A DNA stretch of 64,000 nt from Lentzea albida (GTDB lineage: Bacteria > Actinomycetota > Actinomycetes > Mycobacteriales > Pseudonocardiaceae): contig NZ_FOFV01000025.1 of the NCBI RefSeq assembly GCF_900111005.1, forward strand, positions 62,001 to 126,000, given 5' to 3'. The notes under the pieces were generated by a model. That model worked only from the letters and a program-made list of their open reading frames with translations, was not told where the DNA came from and did not search any database. The position numbers were made by a program, and so were the translations under genes. This document shows, in pieces, positions 9,109 through 17,380 of this stretch (position 1 is the stretch's first letter; each line of letters starts with the position of its first letter).

Positions 9109-10403
9109 TGTTCGTCAGAAGGATCGCTGTCGTCGGCACGGGCTACGTCGGTCTGACCACCGGTGCCTGCCTCGCCTCGCTGGGTCACCGCGTGGTGTGC
9201 GCGGACGTCGACGCCTCGAAGGTCGAGCGGCTCGCCCGTGGTGAGGTCGACATCCTCGAACCCCGTCTTGCCGAACTGGTCGCCGAGGGTTTGGCCTCCG
9301 GTCGCCTTTCGTTCGTGCTGGGCGCCTCCGCCGCGGTGTCGGACGCCGAGGTCGTGTTCCTCTGCGTGCCCACGCCGATGGGCGTCGGCGGCATCGCGGA
9401 CCTCCAGGCCGTCGAGGCCGTTGTGGACGAAACGCGCGACCTGCTGCCGTCCGGGTGCGTGATCGTCAACAAGTCGACCGTGCCCGTCGGCACCTCGCTG
9501 CGCACCGCCGAGCTGCTGCGCCGCGACGACGTCGCCGTCGTGTCGAACCCCGAGTTCCTGCGCGAGGGCTCGGCCGTGCACGACTTCCTGAACCCCGACC
9601 GCATCGTCGTCGGCTGCGACCAGCAGGACGCCGCCGAGCGCGTCGCCGCCCTGTACGCACGCCTGGGCGCGCCGACGGTGCTGACCGACGCGGCCTCCGC
9701 CGAGATGGTCAAGTACGCGGCCAACTGCTTCCTCGCGATGAAGCTCTCGTACGTCAACGCGGTCGCGGAGCTGTGCGAGCGGCTCGGTGCGAACATCACC
9801 GACGTCACCGAGGGCATGGGCTACGACAAGCGCATCGGCCAGGCCTTCCTCAACCCCGGTCCCGGCTGGGGCGGTTCGTGCCTGCCGAAGGACACGCACG
9901 CGATGCTCCAGGTCGCCGACGCCGCCGACTTCGAGTTCCGCCTGCTGCGCGCCACGATCGACACCAACGAGCGCCAGCGCCAGCGGATGGTCGAGAAGGT
10001 CCGCCTCGCCGTGACGGGCAAGCGCGGCGGCTCGCTGTCGCACGTGCGCCTCGGCCTGCTGGGCCTGACGTTCAAGGCGGGCACCGACGACCTGCGCGAC
10101 TCGCCGGCCCTGGCCGTCGCGGCACTGCTGAAGCAGGCGGGCGCGGAGCTCGTCGGCTACGACCCCGCCCTGACCGGCGGCAGCGACCTCGGCGCGGTGT
10201 CCGTTGTGGACGACCCGTACGTGGCCGCCAAGGACGTGGACGCCCTGGTGGTGCTGACCGAGTGGCCGGAGTTCCGCTCGCTCGACTGGCCGCGCCTGGC
10301 CGAGACCGTCCGGCAGCCCGTCGTCGTCGACACCCGCAACCTGCTGGACCCGGACGTCCTGCGGCGCGCTGGTTTGACCTGCACCTCGCTGGGTCGCCGT
10401 TAG
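9105..10403 (+). CDS. ugd: UDP-glucose 6-dehydrogenase
   Basis: 432 aa. N-terminal Rossmann motif IAVVGTGYVGLTTGACLASL binds NAD; the catalytic cysteine is in GPGWGGSCLPKDT; the C-terminal UDP-binding domain has LTFKAGTDDLRDSPAL. It makes UDP-glucuronate from UDP-glucose in two oxidation steps. Start ATGATG at 9105 overlaps the GT4 stop by 4 nt; ATG 9108 is equally possible. Position after two transferase genes suggests glucuronate is a building block of the polymer made here. Confidence 0.93.
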   Translation: MMFVRRIAVVGTGYVGLTTGACLASLGHRVVCADVDASKVERLARGEVDILEPRLAELVAEGLASGRLSFVLGASAAVSDAEVVFLCVPTPMGVGGIADLQAVEAVVDETRDLLPSGCVIVNKSTVPVGTSLRTAELLRRDDVAVVSNPEFLREGSAVHDFLNPDRIVVGCDQQDAAERVAALYARLGAPTVLTDAASAEMVKYAANCFLAMKLSYVNAVAELCERLGANITDVTEGMGYDKRIGQAFLNPGPGWGGSCLPKDTHAMLQVADAADFEFRLLRATIDTNERQRQRMVEKVRLAVTGKRGGSLSHVRLGLLGLTFKAGTDDLRDSPALAVAALLKQAGAELVGYDPALTGGSDLGAVSVVDDPYVAAKDVDALVVLTEWPEFRSLDWPRLAETVRQPVVVDTRNLLDPDVLRRAGLTCTSLGRR

Positions 10404-10491
10404 TCCTTTTCAGACAGACCGGCTACCAGGTCGGTCTCCGGCGGGGCGTTCGTCGGTGTCCAGGTAGCGCGAGAAGCGCTCCCGGACGCCC

Positions 10492-11220
10492 TCACCACCG
10501 CGGCAGGTCCGGCCCGTGGTGCGTGATGCCGGCGAACAGGTCGGTCTCGGGCAGCCGGGCGTTCGTGGTGTCGAACGCCCGGATGTACGACTCGGTCGCG
10601 AACCTCTGCTGCGCCGTCAGCTTCCCGATGAGCGACTGGCTTTCGTAGCAGTGCAACGCCTTGCGCTTGAGGTCGGCGACGTGCGACGTGTCGATCCTGG
10701 TGGTCGCCAGGCTGTCGTGCGACTCCAGGTACAGCTTCGCCGGGATCCCCGTCTCCTTCACCGCGTGGTGCGCGACCCTGGCGGCGTGCACGTGGTCGCG
10801 GTGCTGGTGCGGGTTGTGGTGGTTGTGCGTGACGACGACCTGCGGCCGGAAGTGCTCCAGCAGCGCGGACAGCCGGCCCGCGGCCGTCTCGACGGGAATG
10901 GAGCAGAACGCGCCGGGCGGCACCTCACCCGTCTCGCCGGAGTCGTGGTACCCCAACAGTTCCAGGTCCGTGATCCCGAGCACGTCGCACGCGGCGTTGA
11001 GCTGCGCCCGCCTGCGCGAGGCCACAGCCTGCGGGTGGTGGTTGGGATCGCCGGGCTTCGCGCCACCGGGCATGTCCCCGAGCTCGCCACCGGTACACGT
11101 GACGAGGACGATCCGAACGCCCTGGCGGGCGTAGTGGGCCAGGATTCCGCCGGTCGACCGCGACTCGTCGTCGGGGTGGGCGTGGACGGCCAGCAAGGTT
11201 CTCGGTCCATCGAACTGCAC
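10492..11220 (-). CDS. PIG-L family zinc deacetylase (MshB/Mca-like)
   Basis: 242 aa, LmbE/PIG-L family. The zinc site is shown by AHPDDES (residues 14-20) and the distal histidine cluster HNHHNPHQHRDHVHAA. Actinobacterial members remove acetyl from GlcNAc-inositol in mycothiol synthesis (MshB) or cleave mycothiol conjugates (Mca); length and the LPETDLFAG end do not settle which, and lipid or antibiotic substrates are possible. The GTG start has TACGTT seven bases upstream, a leaderless-type promoter. It is divergent from the DUF4231 gene by 35 nt. After the stop, 10410-10491 read in another frame looks protein-like. Confidence 0.85.
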   Translation of the reverse strand: MQFDGPRTLLAVHAHPDDESRSTGGILAHYARQGVRIVLVTCTGGELGDMPGGAKPGDPNHHPQAVASRRRAQLNAACDVLGITDLELLGYHDSGETGEVPPGAFCSIPVETAAGRLSALLEHFRPQVVVTHNHHNPHQHRDHVHAARVAHHAVKETGIPAKLYLESHDSLATTRIDTSHVADLKRKALHCYESQSLIGKLTAQQRFATESYIRAFDTTNARLPETDLFAGITHHGPDLPRW

Positions 11221-11227
11221 GCGGGGG

Positions 11228-11233
11228 AACGTA
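11228..11233 (-). promoter_or_regulatory. -10 box TACGTT, leaderless start of PIG-L gene
   Basis: TACGTT (reading 11233 to 11228) is 7 nt before the GTG at 11220, the TANNNT-N7-start layout of leaderless transcripts in actinobacteria. Confidence 0.5.
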
Positions 11234-11242
11234 CCCCGAAAC

Positions 11243-11248
11243 TATTGT
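11243..11248 (+). promoter_or_regulatory. -10 box TATTGT, leaderless start of DUF4231 gene
   Basis: TATTGT lies exactly 7 nt before GTG 11256. It decides the start at 11256 rather than TTG 11250, and it sits back to back with the divergent -10 box at 11228-11233. Confidence 0.55.
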
Positions 11249-11255
11249 CTTGCCG

Positions 11256-11711
11256 GTGACCGACTTGCCGTCCGGCTTGAAGCCGTTGGAACTCGCACAA
11301 CACCTCCAGGGACAGATCGCGCGAGGGCACGCCTACGCCCGCTCGCGCAAGCAGCGGTTCAGGTGGAAGTCCGTAACTGTCCGACTGACCACTTTGGTGC
11401 TTTCGGCGGTGTCGACGATCATCCTCGGCCTGCAGAACCTCGACCCCTGGACGGGGACGGCGTTCGCGCTCGTGGCGGTCGTCACCGTGGTGTCCGCTTT
11501 GGAGCCGTTCTTCGCTTGGCGGTCGTTGTGGGTGTTGATGGAGGAGGCCAGTTACCGGTTCCACCGGCTGGAGGACGACTTGGCCTATTACGTCGCGTCC
11601 ACTCCGGCTGATCAGGTGGAGGTCGAGCGGGTTCGGGAGATGTTCGAGCGGTACCAGGAGATTTGGGACTCGTTGAGTTCGCGGTGGCTTCAGTTTCGGG
11701 ACAACGGGTAG
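11256..11711 (+). CDS. DUF4231/SLATT-like two-helix membrane protein
   Basis: 151 aa. A basic N-terminal part (ARGHAYARSRKQRFRWK) precedes two membrane helices, about residues 44-61 and 68-86, and a charged C-terminal helix (VERVREMFERYQEIWDSL). This is the arrangement of DUF4231/SLATT proteins, which act as pore-forming effectors in some nucleotide-signal defence systems and also occur alone. No nucleotidyltransferase or sensor lies beside it, only a divergent PIG-L gene, so a defence role is not supported here. Confidence 0.7.
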   Translation: MTDLPSGLKPLELAQHLQGQIARGHAYARSRKQRFRWKSVTVRLTTLVLSAVSTIILGLQNLDPWTGTAFALVAVVTVVSALEPFFAWRSLWVLMEEASYRFHRLEDDLAYYVASTPADQVEVERVREMFERYQEIWDSLSSRWLQFRDNG

Positions 11712-11727
11712 GGGCGTGAGGGTCGGC

Positions 11728-11965
11728 TTGGGTCGTGTCGAGCCGGTGCCGGTCATCGCCGCTTCGCGACGATTGCGATTGAGGCTTGACTTCGGGGCCC
11801 TTGCGAGGCCTTTCTCGGCCTAATAGAGGCCGGTCTGTGAAGCCCGGCCGAGTGGTCAAGTTTAAGGCCTCGCACCCGAAGTCAAGCCCCAATCGCCGTC
11901 GGGGTTGAGTCATCACCGCTGCTCAGAGCCCGTGGAGGTAGGGACGCCTCGCCTTCGGCATTGCG
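11728..11965. repeat. Dispersed hairpin repeat, copy A
   Basis: About 238 nt closely matching 38346-38582 in the same orientation. Its core, 11775-11896, is a nested hairpin: 22-nt outer arms (11775-11796 with 11875-11896), 11-bp perfect arms (11802-11812 with 11864-11874), and a 7-bp inner stem (11814-11820 with 11846-11852). An open frame on the minus strand (RRRLGLDFGCEALNLTT and on) is shared by both copies but has no family. It fills the gap between convergent genes. It may be a MITE-like or REP-like element, or encode a structured RNA. Confidence 0.8.
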
Positions 11966-12311
11966 TGGGTGGTGAGGTGCTCGGCTTCGCCGTTGCCTGT
12001 GGTGCGGGGAGTGACGCCTCGGCTTCGCCATTGCCGTGGCGGAAGGGTGTCTCGGCTTCGCCGTCGGCCGGAGGATGTCGGGGGAGGGCTGTGCCTCGGC
12101 GCCGCTCGTTGTGCGCCAGTCCTGGCCTGCCGCCTGGCAGCTGCCGCAGCCTGCCCGCCGCCTCTACCCGCCGTCCGCCTGCCCGCCGTCCGCCTGCCTG
12201 CCGCGTGGCACCTGCCGCCGCCTGCTTGGCTGACTGCCTACCGCCCACTTGCCGCGTGCCTGGCGCCGACCTGCCGCCGCCGACCTACGGCCGCTCCTGC
12301 CCGCCCTCCGC
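11966..12311. other. Low-complexity C-rich gap, no gene
   Basis: Degenerate units such as CTCGGCTTCGCC recur three to four times up to about 12070, then CCGCC/CTGCC-rich sequence runs to the hydratase stop codon. Long frames on both strands here have extremely biased composition (Arg, Pro, Ala) and no recognisable domain. A similar tail follows copy B of the repeat. Confidence 0.6.
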
Positions 12312-13079
12312 TCAGCGGCCCGTGAAGGTCGCCCGCCCAGGCCCGTCCGTCAGGAAGCTGTGCACGGCCCGAGGCAGGTCCTCGGTCTCGTACAGCCCCG
12401 ACGCGATGGTCGTCACGTGCGCGTCGGCCTCCGCCACCCCGCCGTGCTCGTAGTGCGCGAGCACCTGCTTGGTGGCGGCGTGCGCGCGCGTCGGGCCCAC
12501 GGCCAACCCCAGGGCGAACTCCTCGGCGGCGAGGGCGAAGCCGTCGTCCGGGAACACGCGGTTCACGACGTTCCAGCGCTCCAGGGTCGCGGCGTCGTAG
12601 AGGTCGCCGGTCATGACGAACTCCTTCGCCCGCGCCACGCCCGCGCGGGCGGCCAGGCGTTGGGTGCCGCCCATGGTCGGGGTGAGGCCCACGACCTTCT
12701 CCACCAGGCCGAAGCGGGCCGACGACGAGGCGACGAGGAGGTCGCAGGCCACCGCCAGCTCGAAGGCCCAGGTCAGGCACAGGGCGTGCGCGGCGAAGAC
12801 GGTCGGCATCGGCAGTGCGGCGAGGCGCTGGGGGAGCAGCAGCATGCGGTCGAACAGCTGCTGGGCCTCCTCGCGGTACTCCTGGGCGGCGAACAGGGAG
12901 ACGTCGACTCCGCCCGACACCACCTTGCCCGTGGCGTTGACCAGCAGTGCGCGTGCGTCGCCCAGGTCGTCCAGGGCCTCGTGGAACTCGGCGTCGAGGT
13001 CCAGGGAGTACAGGTTGAGCGGGGGTGCGTCGATCGTGATGATCGCGAGCTCGTCACGGCGGGTCAGGTGGATCTTCAC
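12312..13079 (-). CDS. Enoyl-CoA hydratase/isomerase family protein
   Basis: 255 aa, crotonase fold. Oxyanion-hole regions are at NLYSLDLDAEF, VVSGGVDVSLF and ALCLTWAFELAVACDLLVAS; the second region GLTPTMGGTQRLAARAG matches the family where hydratases carry a catalytic Glu. The usual first-region A-G-A-D is changed (SGGVD), so the exact reaction (hydratase, isomerase or hydrolase) is unclear. It begins 7 nt after the corA stop and is probably co-transcribed with it, though no metabolic link is obvious. Confidence 0.82.
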   Translation of the reverse strand: MKIHLTRRDELAIITIDAPPLNLYSLDLDAEFHEALDDLGDARALLVNATGKVVSGGVDVSLFAAQEYREEAQQLFDRMLLLPQRLAALPMPTVFAAHALCLTWAFELAVACDLLVASSSARFGLVEKVVGLTPTMGGTQRLAARAGVARAKEFVMTGDLYDAATLERWNVVNRVFPDDGFALAAEEFALGLAVGPTRAHAATKQVLAHYEHGGVAEADAHVTTIASGLYETEDLPRAVHSFLTDGPGRATFTGR

Positions 13080-13086
13080 GGGGGGC

Positions 13087-14043
13087 TCACAACCAATCGC
13101 GGCGCTTGAACATCACGTACAGGAAGTAGGAGAGGCCGAAGATACCCAGCGTGGAGACCCAGAAGCCCCACCTCTGCTCGAAGCCCGGGTAGGGGACGTT
13201 CATGCCGTAGTAGCCCGAGATGGCGGTCGGGACGGCGATGATCGCGGCCCAGCTCGTGACCTTCTTCATGATCGAGTTGAGGCGGTTGCCCTGGACGGCG
13301 ACCTCGGCCTCGCGGAGGTTCGTGACCAGCTCGCGCATCGACTCCGTCAGTTCGGCGATGAAGAGCGTGTGGTCCTTCACGTCCAGGTAGTACGGCATCA
13401 TCACGTCGTCCACCAGTTCGTGCTCGCGGTGCAGCAGCGAGCCGAGGACCTCGCGCATGGGCAGCGCGACGCGGCGCAGCTGGACCAGCGCGCGGCGGAG
13501 CTGCAGGGCCTTGCGGCCCACGTGCGGCTTCTCGTCGTAGATGCGGTCCTCGAGGGCCTCGATGTCGTCGTCGAGCTGCTGGGCGGCGGCGTAGTGGCCG
13601 TCCACGACGTCGTCGAGCAGGCCGTGCAGCAGGAAGCCGATGCCCGACGACGCGAGCGTGGGCGCGCTGTCCCACCGCCGCAGCACGCCCGCCAGGTCGT
13701 AGTCCTCGCTCTCGCGGACCGTCACGAGCGCGTTGCGCGCCACGAAGACGTCGACCTCGCACGTCCTGATCTCGTGCTGCTCGTACCGGACGGCGTAGAC
13801 GGAGAGGAACAGGTGGGTGGGGTAGCGGTCGACCTTCGGGCGCTGCCGCTCGGAGAACGCGTCCTCGATCGCGAGCTCGTGCAGCCCCAGTTCGTCGCGC
13901 AGCAGACCTATCTCGTCCTCCGACGGCGCGCACAGGTCGAACCACACGATCGCGGACTGATCTTGGAGGTGCCGCGAGACGTCGGCGACCGGGAAGTCCG
14001 AGCTGACGAGCTCGCCGTTGCGGTACAACCTTGTCCGGCCCAT
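13087..14043 (-). CDS. corA: CorA family magnesium/cobalt transporter
   Basis: 318 aa. Large N-terminal cytoplasmic domain, long helix, then two C-terminal membrane helices, the first ending in the CorA signature YGMNVPYPG (Gly-Met-Asn). This forms pentameric Mg2+ channels. The C-terminal FKRRDWL is basic as in the family. The ATG is preceded by TAGGCT seven bases upstream, so the transcript is probably leaderless. It is divergent from a Ser/Thr kinase; the palindrome GTAGATCTAC lies between them at 14058-14067. Confidence 0.93.
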   Translation of the reverse strand: MGRTRLYRNGELVSSDFPVADVSRHLQDQSAIVWFDLCAPSEDEIGLLRDELGLHELAIEDAFSERQRPKVDRYPTHLFLSVYAVRYEQHEIRTCEVDVFVARNALVTVRESEDYDLAGVLRRWDSAPTLASSGIGFLLHGLLDDVVDGHYAAAQQLDDDIEALEDRIYDEKPHVGRKALQLRRALVQLRRVALPMREVLGSLLHREHELVDDVMMPYYLDVKDHTLFIAELTESMRELVTNLREAEVAVQGNRLNSIMKKVTSWAAIIAVPTAISGYYGMNVPYPGFEQRWGFWVSTLGIFGLSYFLYVMFKRRDWL

Positions 14044-14050
14044 GGGTGAA

Positions 14051-14056
14051 AGCCTA
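14051..14056 (-). promoter_or_regulatory. -10 box TAGGCT, leaderless start of corA
   Basis: TAGGCT (14056 to 14051) is followed by 7 nt and the ATG at 14043. Confidence 0.55.
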
Positions 14057-14098
14057 CGTAGATCTACTCAGATGTGAGGTTTCGGCCCGAGTTCCCGC

Positions 14099-14104
14099 TA
14101 CCCT
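14099..14104 (+). promoter_or_regulatory. -10 box TACCCT, leaderless start of kinase gene
   Basis: TACCCT is followed by 7 nt and GTG 14112, which selects that start over the longer frame beginning at 14031. Confidence 0.55.
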
Positions 14105-14111
14105 CGATCCG

Positions 14112-15437
14112 GTGAAGGTGGACCAACCACAGCGCATCGGTGACTACCTGCTCCTGGGCAGGCTTGGTCGTGGCGCCATGGGAACGGTCTACCTGGGACA
14201 AGGCAGCGACGGGCGCCAGGTGGCGGTCAAGGTCGCCCGCGCCGAGCTCGCCGACGACCCGCGCTTCCGCGAGCGGTTCCGCCGCGAGGTCCAGATGGCC
14301 CGTGCGGTCGGCAGCGCCGGCACGGCGGCCGTCGTGGACGCCGACACGCGGGCGGCCCGGCCGTGGATGGCGACGGAGTACGTGCCCGGCCCGACGCTGC
14401 AGGAGGCCATCGAACGGCACGGACCGCTGCCCGAGCACCATTTGAGACGCCTCGCCGAGGGTCTGGCCGAGGCGCTCACCGCGATCCACCGCGCGGGCCT
14501 CGTCCACCGCGACCTCAAGCCGTCCAACGTGCTGCTGGGCGCCGACGGCCCGCGCGTCATCGACTTCGGCATCTCCCGCGCGATGGAGCACACCGCGCTG
14601 ACGGAGACCGGCATGGTCTTCGGCACGCCCGGCTTCCTCTCGCCCGAGCAGATCACCGGCCAGGAGGTCGCGTCGCCGTCCGACGTGTTCGCCCTGGGCG
14701 CCGTGCTGGTCTACGCGGCGACGGGCAAGGGCCCGTTCGGCGAGGGCCCGACGGCCACGTTGCTCTACAAGGCCGCCCACGGCGAGCCGGACATCGACGG
14801 CGTGCCCAAGGCGCTGCGGCCGCTCGTGCAGAAGTGCATGCACCGCGACCCGGCCAAGCGCCCGGAACCGGCCGAGGTGACGCGCCTGCTCTCGCAGGTC
14901 GTCACGCCGAAGCCGCCGACCACCAAGATGCCCGCGCCCATGACGCCCGCCGCCGCGACGTTCTCGACGTCGCGGTTCGTGCCGATGGCGTGGGGCGTGC
15001 TGAACCTGGCCGTGGCCCTGCTCGCCGCCGCGATCGCCGACCCGGCCGCCCAGGCCAACGGCGCCACGCAGCTGCTCGCGCTGGCCGCGTTCTGCGTGCT
15101 CGTCGTGCGTGCCGTGCGGTACTTCAGCGCGGCCGCCCGCCGTCGGGTCGTCATCGAGATCAGCCGCGAGGGCATCGCCACCACGCGCAACGGCAAGTTC
15201 CACCAGTACTGGTGGTACGAGCTCGCACGGGTGCGCGTCGTGCCGCACAAGAAACGGCCGTGGGTCGTCGTCTGGCTGAAGGACCCGGCACCGCGCCGGT
15301 TCTTCGGCGCGCACCACGGCGGTGTGCGCGTCTTCCCGATCGCCCACGAGCGCACCAGGAGGCGGCGCGAGCGCGACGTCGCCGAGCTGCGCGCCGCCCT
15401 GGCCTGGTACCTGCCGAGGTCCTACGACGGCCGCTGA
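14112..15437 (+). CDS. Membrane Ser/Thr protein kinase (PknB-like)
   Basis: 441 aa. Kinase domain about 10-270: glycine loop LGRGAMGTVYLG, lysine in VAVKVAR, catalytic loop VHRDLKPSNVLL, DFGISRA and activation segment GTPGFLSPEQ. Residues 295-350 hold two hydrophobic segments (FVPMAWGVLNLAVALLAAAI, LLALAAFCVLVVRAV). The last 85 residues (VVIEISREGIATTRNGKFHQ and on) look like a small beta-rich PH-like domain, placed on the cytoplasmic side by the even helix count. This differs from receptor kinases with one helix and PASTA repeats. It overlaps the convergent downstream gene by 16 nt. Confidence 0.9.
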   Translation: MKVDQPQRIGDYLLLGRLGRGAMGTVYLGQGSDGRQVAVKVARAELADDPRFRERFRREVQMARAVGSAGTAAVVDADTRAARPWMATEYVPGPTLQEAIERHGPLPEHHLRRLAEGLAEALTAIHRAGLVHRDLKPSNVLLGADGPRVIDFGISRAMEHTALTETGMVFGTPGFLSPEQITGQEVASPSDVFALGAVLVYAATGKGPFGEGPTATLLYKAAHGEPDIDGVPKALRPLVQKCMHRDPAKRPEPAEVTRLLSQVVTPKPPTTKMPAPMTPAAATFSTSRFVPMAWGVLNLAVALLAAAIADPAAQANGATQLLALAAFCVLVVRAVRYFSAAARRRVVIEISREGIATTRNGKFHQYWWYELARVRVVPHKKRPWVVVWLKDPAPRRFFGAHHGGVRVFPIAHERTRRRRERDVAELRAALAWYLPRSYDGR

Positions 15438-16288
15438 TCGGTCCACTCGTAGGTGACCGCGATGGACATCAGCGAGGTCCCCGCGGGCAGTGCGCCGCCG
15501 GCGAAGACCTGCCGTTCCTCGTACCCGGTGACCTCACCCGTCGCCGGGTCGAGGGTGAAGGAGGCCTTGCCGCCCTCCGCGGTCACCGCGCCGTCGTTGT
15601 AGCGCACCCCGTCGACGGCGGCGAGCTGGCGGTAGAGAACCGCCTTCTTGTCCTTGGCGGTGAACGGCGAGAGCAACGCGGAGGACGCGGAACCCAGCGT
15701 CTCCCGCAGCTCCTGGCTCAGCGGGTTGAGCAGGCTCGTCTCGTAGCACGGGGTCGTCGGGCAGACCGTGTCCCACATCTGCGGGCCCGTGTACACGCGG
15801 CTGGGCGTGAAGCCGGGCGTCTCCGGGACGCCGGCGACCGCGCGCGTGCGGCCGGTCGCCCTGCGCTGGATCTTCACCTGCTGTCCGTCGGCCGTCGGCA
15901 GCCAGACCTCGGCGACGAACTCCGCCTGCATCGCGGTGGTGGCGCCCTTGTCGTTGTCGGTGAACGTCAGCCAGGTCTCGTACCGGATGTGCCTGTACCG
16001 GCCGCGCGGCTGCGACCGCTCCAGCAGCACCGCCGCCTCGGCGAGCGAGGTGGCGGGCGCGGTGGGCATCTCGGCGACGTCCGGGGTGAACCGCTCCGGT
16101 CGCACGAACACCACGAGCCCGGTGATCAGCACGACCGCCACGACCGCCGCGGCGATGCCGATCCAGTGGCGCGAGCGCGACGGCGGCTTCTCGGCGAACA
16201 ACTGCTCGCGCAACCGGGCCAGCCGCACTTCGTCGCCGCCGCGCACCGGGTACAGCTCGGCGAGGTCGTCGTCCAGCACGTCACGCAT
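15422..16288 (-). CDS. CU044_5270-type membrane protein, sigma-factor partner
   Basis: 288 aa. Short cytoplasmic N-terminus (VLDDDLAELYPVRGGDEVRLARLREQL style), one membrane helix about residues 45-65, then a large extracytoplasmic domain. This architecture belongs to the actinobacterial CU044_5270 family, nearly always next to an ECF sigma gene. The start overlaps the sigma gene stop by 8 nt. A role as anti-sigma factor or envelope sensor is inferred from context; no ZAS zinc motif is visible. Confidence 0.8.
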   Translation of the reverse strand: MRDVLDDDLAELYPVRGGDEVRLARLREQLFAEKPPSRSRHWIGIAAAVVAVVLITGLVVFVRPERFTPDVAEMPTAPATSLAEAAVLLERSQPRGRYRHIRYETWLTFTDNDKGATTAMQAEFVAEVWLPTADGQQVKIQRRATGRTRAVAGVPETPGFTPSRVYTGPQMWDTVCPTTPCYETSLLNPLSQELRETLGSASSALLSPFTAKDKKAVLYRQLAAVDGVRYNDGAVTAEGGKASFTLDPATGEVTGYEERQVFAGGALPAGTSLMSIAVTYEWTDQRPS

Positions 16289-16775
16289 GTTCCACTTCCT
16301 TCAGCTTCGCGCGCAGCCGGTGCAGACGGGACCGGGCGGTTCCGGGGTTGAGGTCGAGGGCTTCGGCCGCCTGCTGCACGGTCAGCCCGGCGAGCGACAC
16401 GAGCAGCACCAGGTCGCGGTCGGCCTCGGGCATCCTGGCCAGCTCGCGCGCGATCCGGCGCAGGTGCGAGCGGGAGTCGATCCGGGTGACCACCGTGTGC
16501 TCCAGCGACTCGGCGACACCCAGGTCGACGCCGTACCGCTCGGCGGTCCGCAGCAGGCGGGTCTCGCGTTTGGCGTGGCCGCGCAACAGGTTCGTCGCGA
16601 TGCCGTAGAGCCAGCCGACGACGCTGCCCTTCTCCGGGTCGTAGCCCTCCTTCCCGCGCATGGCGGCGAGGAAGGTCTCGCTGACGAGGTCGTCGGCCAC
16701 GTCGACGCCCACCCGCCGCGCCAGGTATCTGTGCAACGGGTGGGCGTGCTCGTCGAACAGCTCCGCGAACATCAC
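16281..16775 (-). CDS. ECF RNA polymerase sigma factor
   Basis: 164 aa. Sigma region 2 is residues 5-75 (VADDLVSETFLAAMRG, KGSVVGWLYGIATNLLRGH) and region 4 is residues 105-160 with helix-turn-helix LAGLTVQQAAEALDLNPGTARSRLHRLR. There is no C-terminal extension. It probably directs transcription of its own operon with the membrane partner and an envelope regulon. Start is GTG or ATG at 16775/16772 behind a G-rich ribosome site. Confidence 0.9.
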   Translation of the reverse strand: MMFAELFDEHAHPLHRYLARRVGVDVADDLVSETFLAAMRGKEGYDPEKGSVVGWLYGIATNLLRGHAKRETRLLRTAERYGVDLGVAESLEHTVVTRIDSRSHLRRIARELARMPEADRDLVLLVSLAGLTVQQAAEALDLNPGTARSRLHRLRAKLKEVEHA

Positions 16776-16851
16776 GCCCCCAGTTGGCTTCTCGCCGTGC
16801 CGGTGTTGCAGTGACCTGAATCACAGTGGACCGGCTTCCGATGATGGTCGC

Positions 16852-17346
16852 ATGACCACCTGGACCGCGAGGGTCGCCGACGTCGAGGGTTCGCCGCTCA
16901 CCCGCGAGTACAACGCCGAGATGATCAGCCGCTACCGGGGCCGGCCGGCGAGCGACGCGGAGATCGACGCGTACGAACGCGACGAGCAGGACCACGACGT
17001 GCCGGTGTTCCTCGTGCTGTCCCTCGACGGCACCGATGTCGGCTGCCTGGGGATGCGGTTCCTGTCCGGCGACGTCGGTGAGCTGACCCGGATGTTCGTG
17101 CGCGAGCCGTTCCGCGGCCGGGGTGCCGCGTCCGCGTTGCTCTCCGCCGTGGAGGCCGAGGCGCGGCGGCGCGGCATCACCGCTCTGAGGCTCGACACGC
17201 GCAGGGACCTCGTCGAGGCAAGGGGTTTGTACGCCAAGCGCGGCTTCACCGAGATCGAGCGCTACAACGACGCCGAGTACGCCGACCACTGGTTCGAGAA
17301 GCGGCTGAAAAGGCTAACGCCCGCTCCTCCTCCCGCGATGTCCTGA
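16852..17346 (+). CDS. GNAT family N-acetyltransferase
   Basis: 164 aa from ATG 16852; the longer frame upstream crosses the sigma promoter and is not credible. Acetyl-CoA site: LTRMFVREPFRGRGAASALL, with the R/Q-x-x-G-x-G/A signature as RGRGAA. C-terminal GLYAKRGFTEIERYN is typical of GNAT. Probably acetylates a small-molecule or protein amine; substrate unknown. Confidence 0.88.
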   Translation: MTTWTARVADVEGSPLTREYNAEMISRYRGRPASDAEIDAYERDEQDHDVPVFLVLSLDGTDVGCLGMRFLSGDVGELTRMFVREPFRGRGAASALLSAVEAEARRRGITALRLDTRRDLVEARGLYAKRGFTEIERYNDAEYADHWFEKRLKRLTPAPPPAMS

Positions 17347-17380
17347 GAAGGTCGGGATGACTCGCCAGGAGGCATCGAAC

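Noticed and set aside
11256..11711. Defence (CBASS-like) module with the SLATT protein
   Set aside because: No nucleotidyltransferase, sensor or nuclease partner is adjacent.
11482..11916. 144-aa protein over copy A of the repeat
   Set aside because: Only the part inside the repeat is shared with copy B; the rest lies antisense to the DUF4231 gene and is not conserved.
12036..12300. Possible CRISPR or tandem repeat array after copy A
   Set aside because: Units are degenerate and of uneven spacing with no constant repeat or unique spacers.
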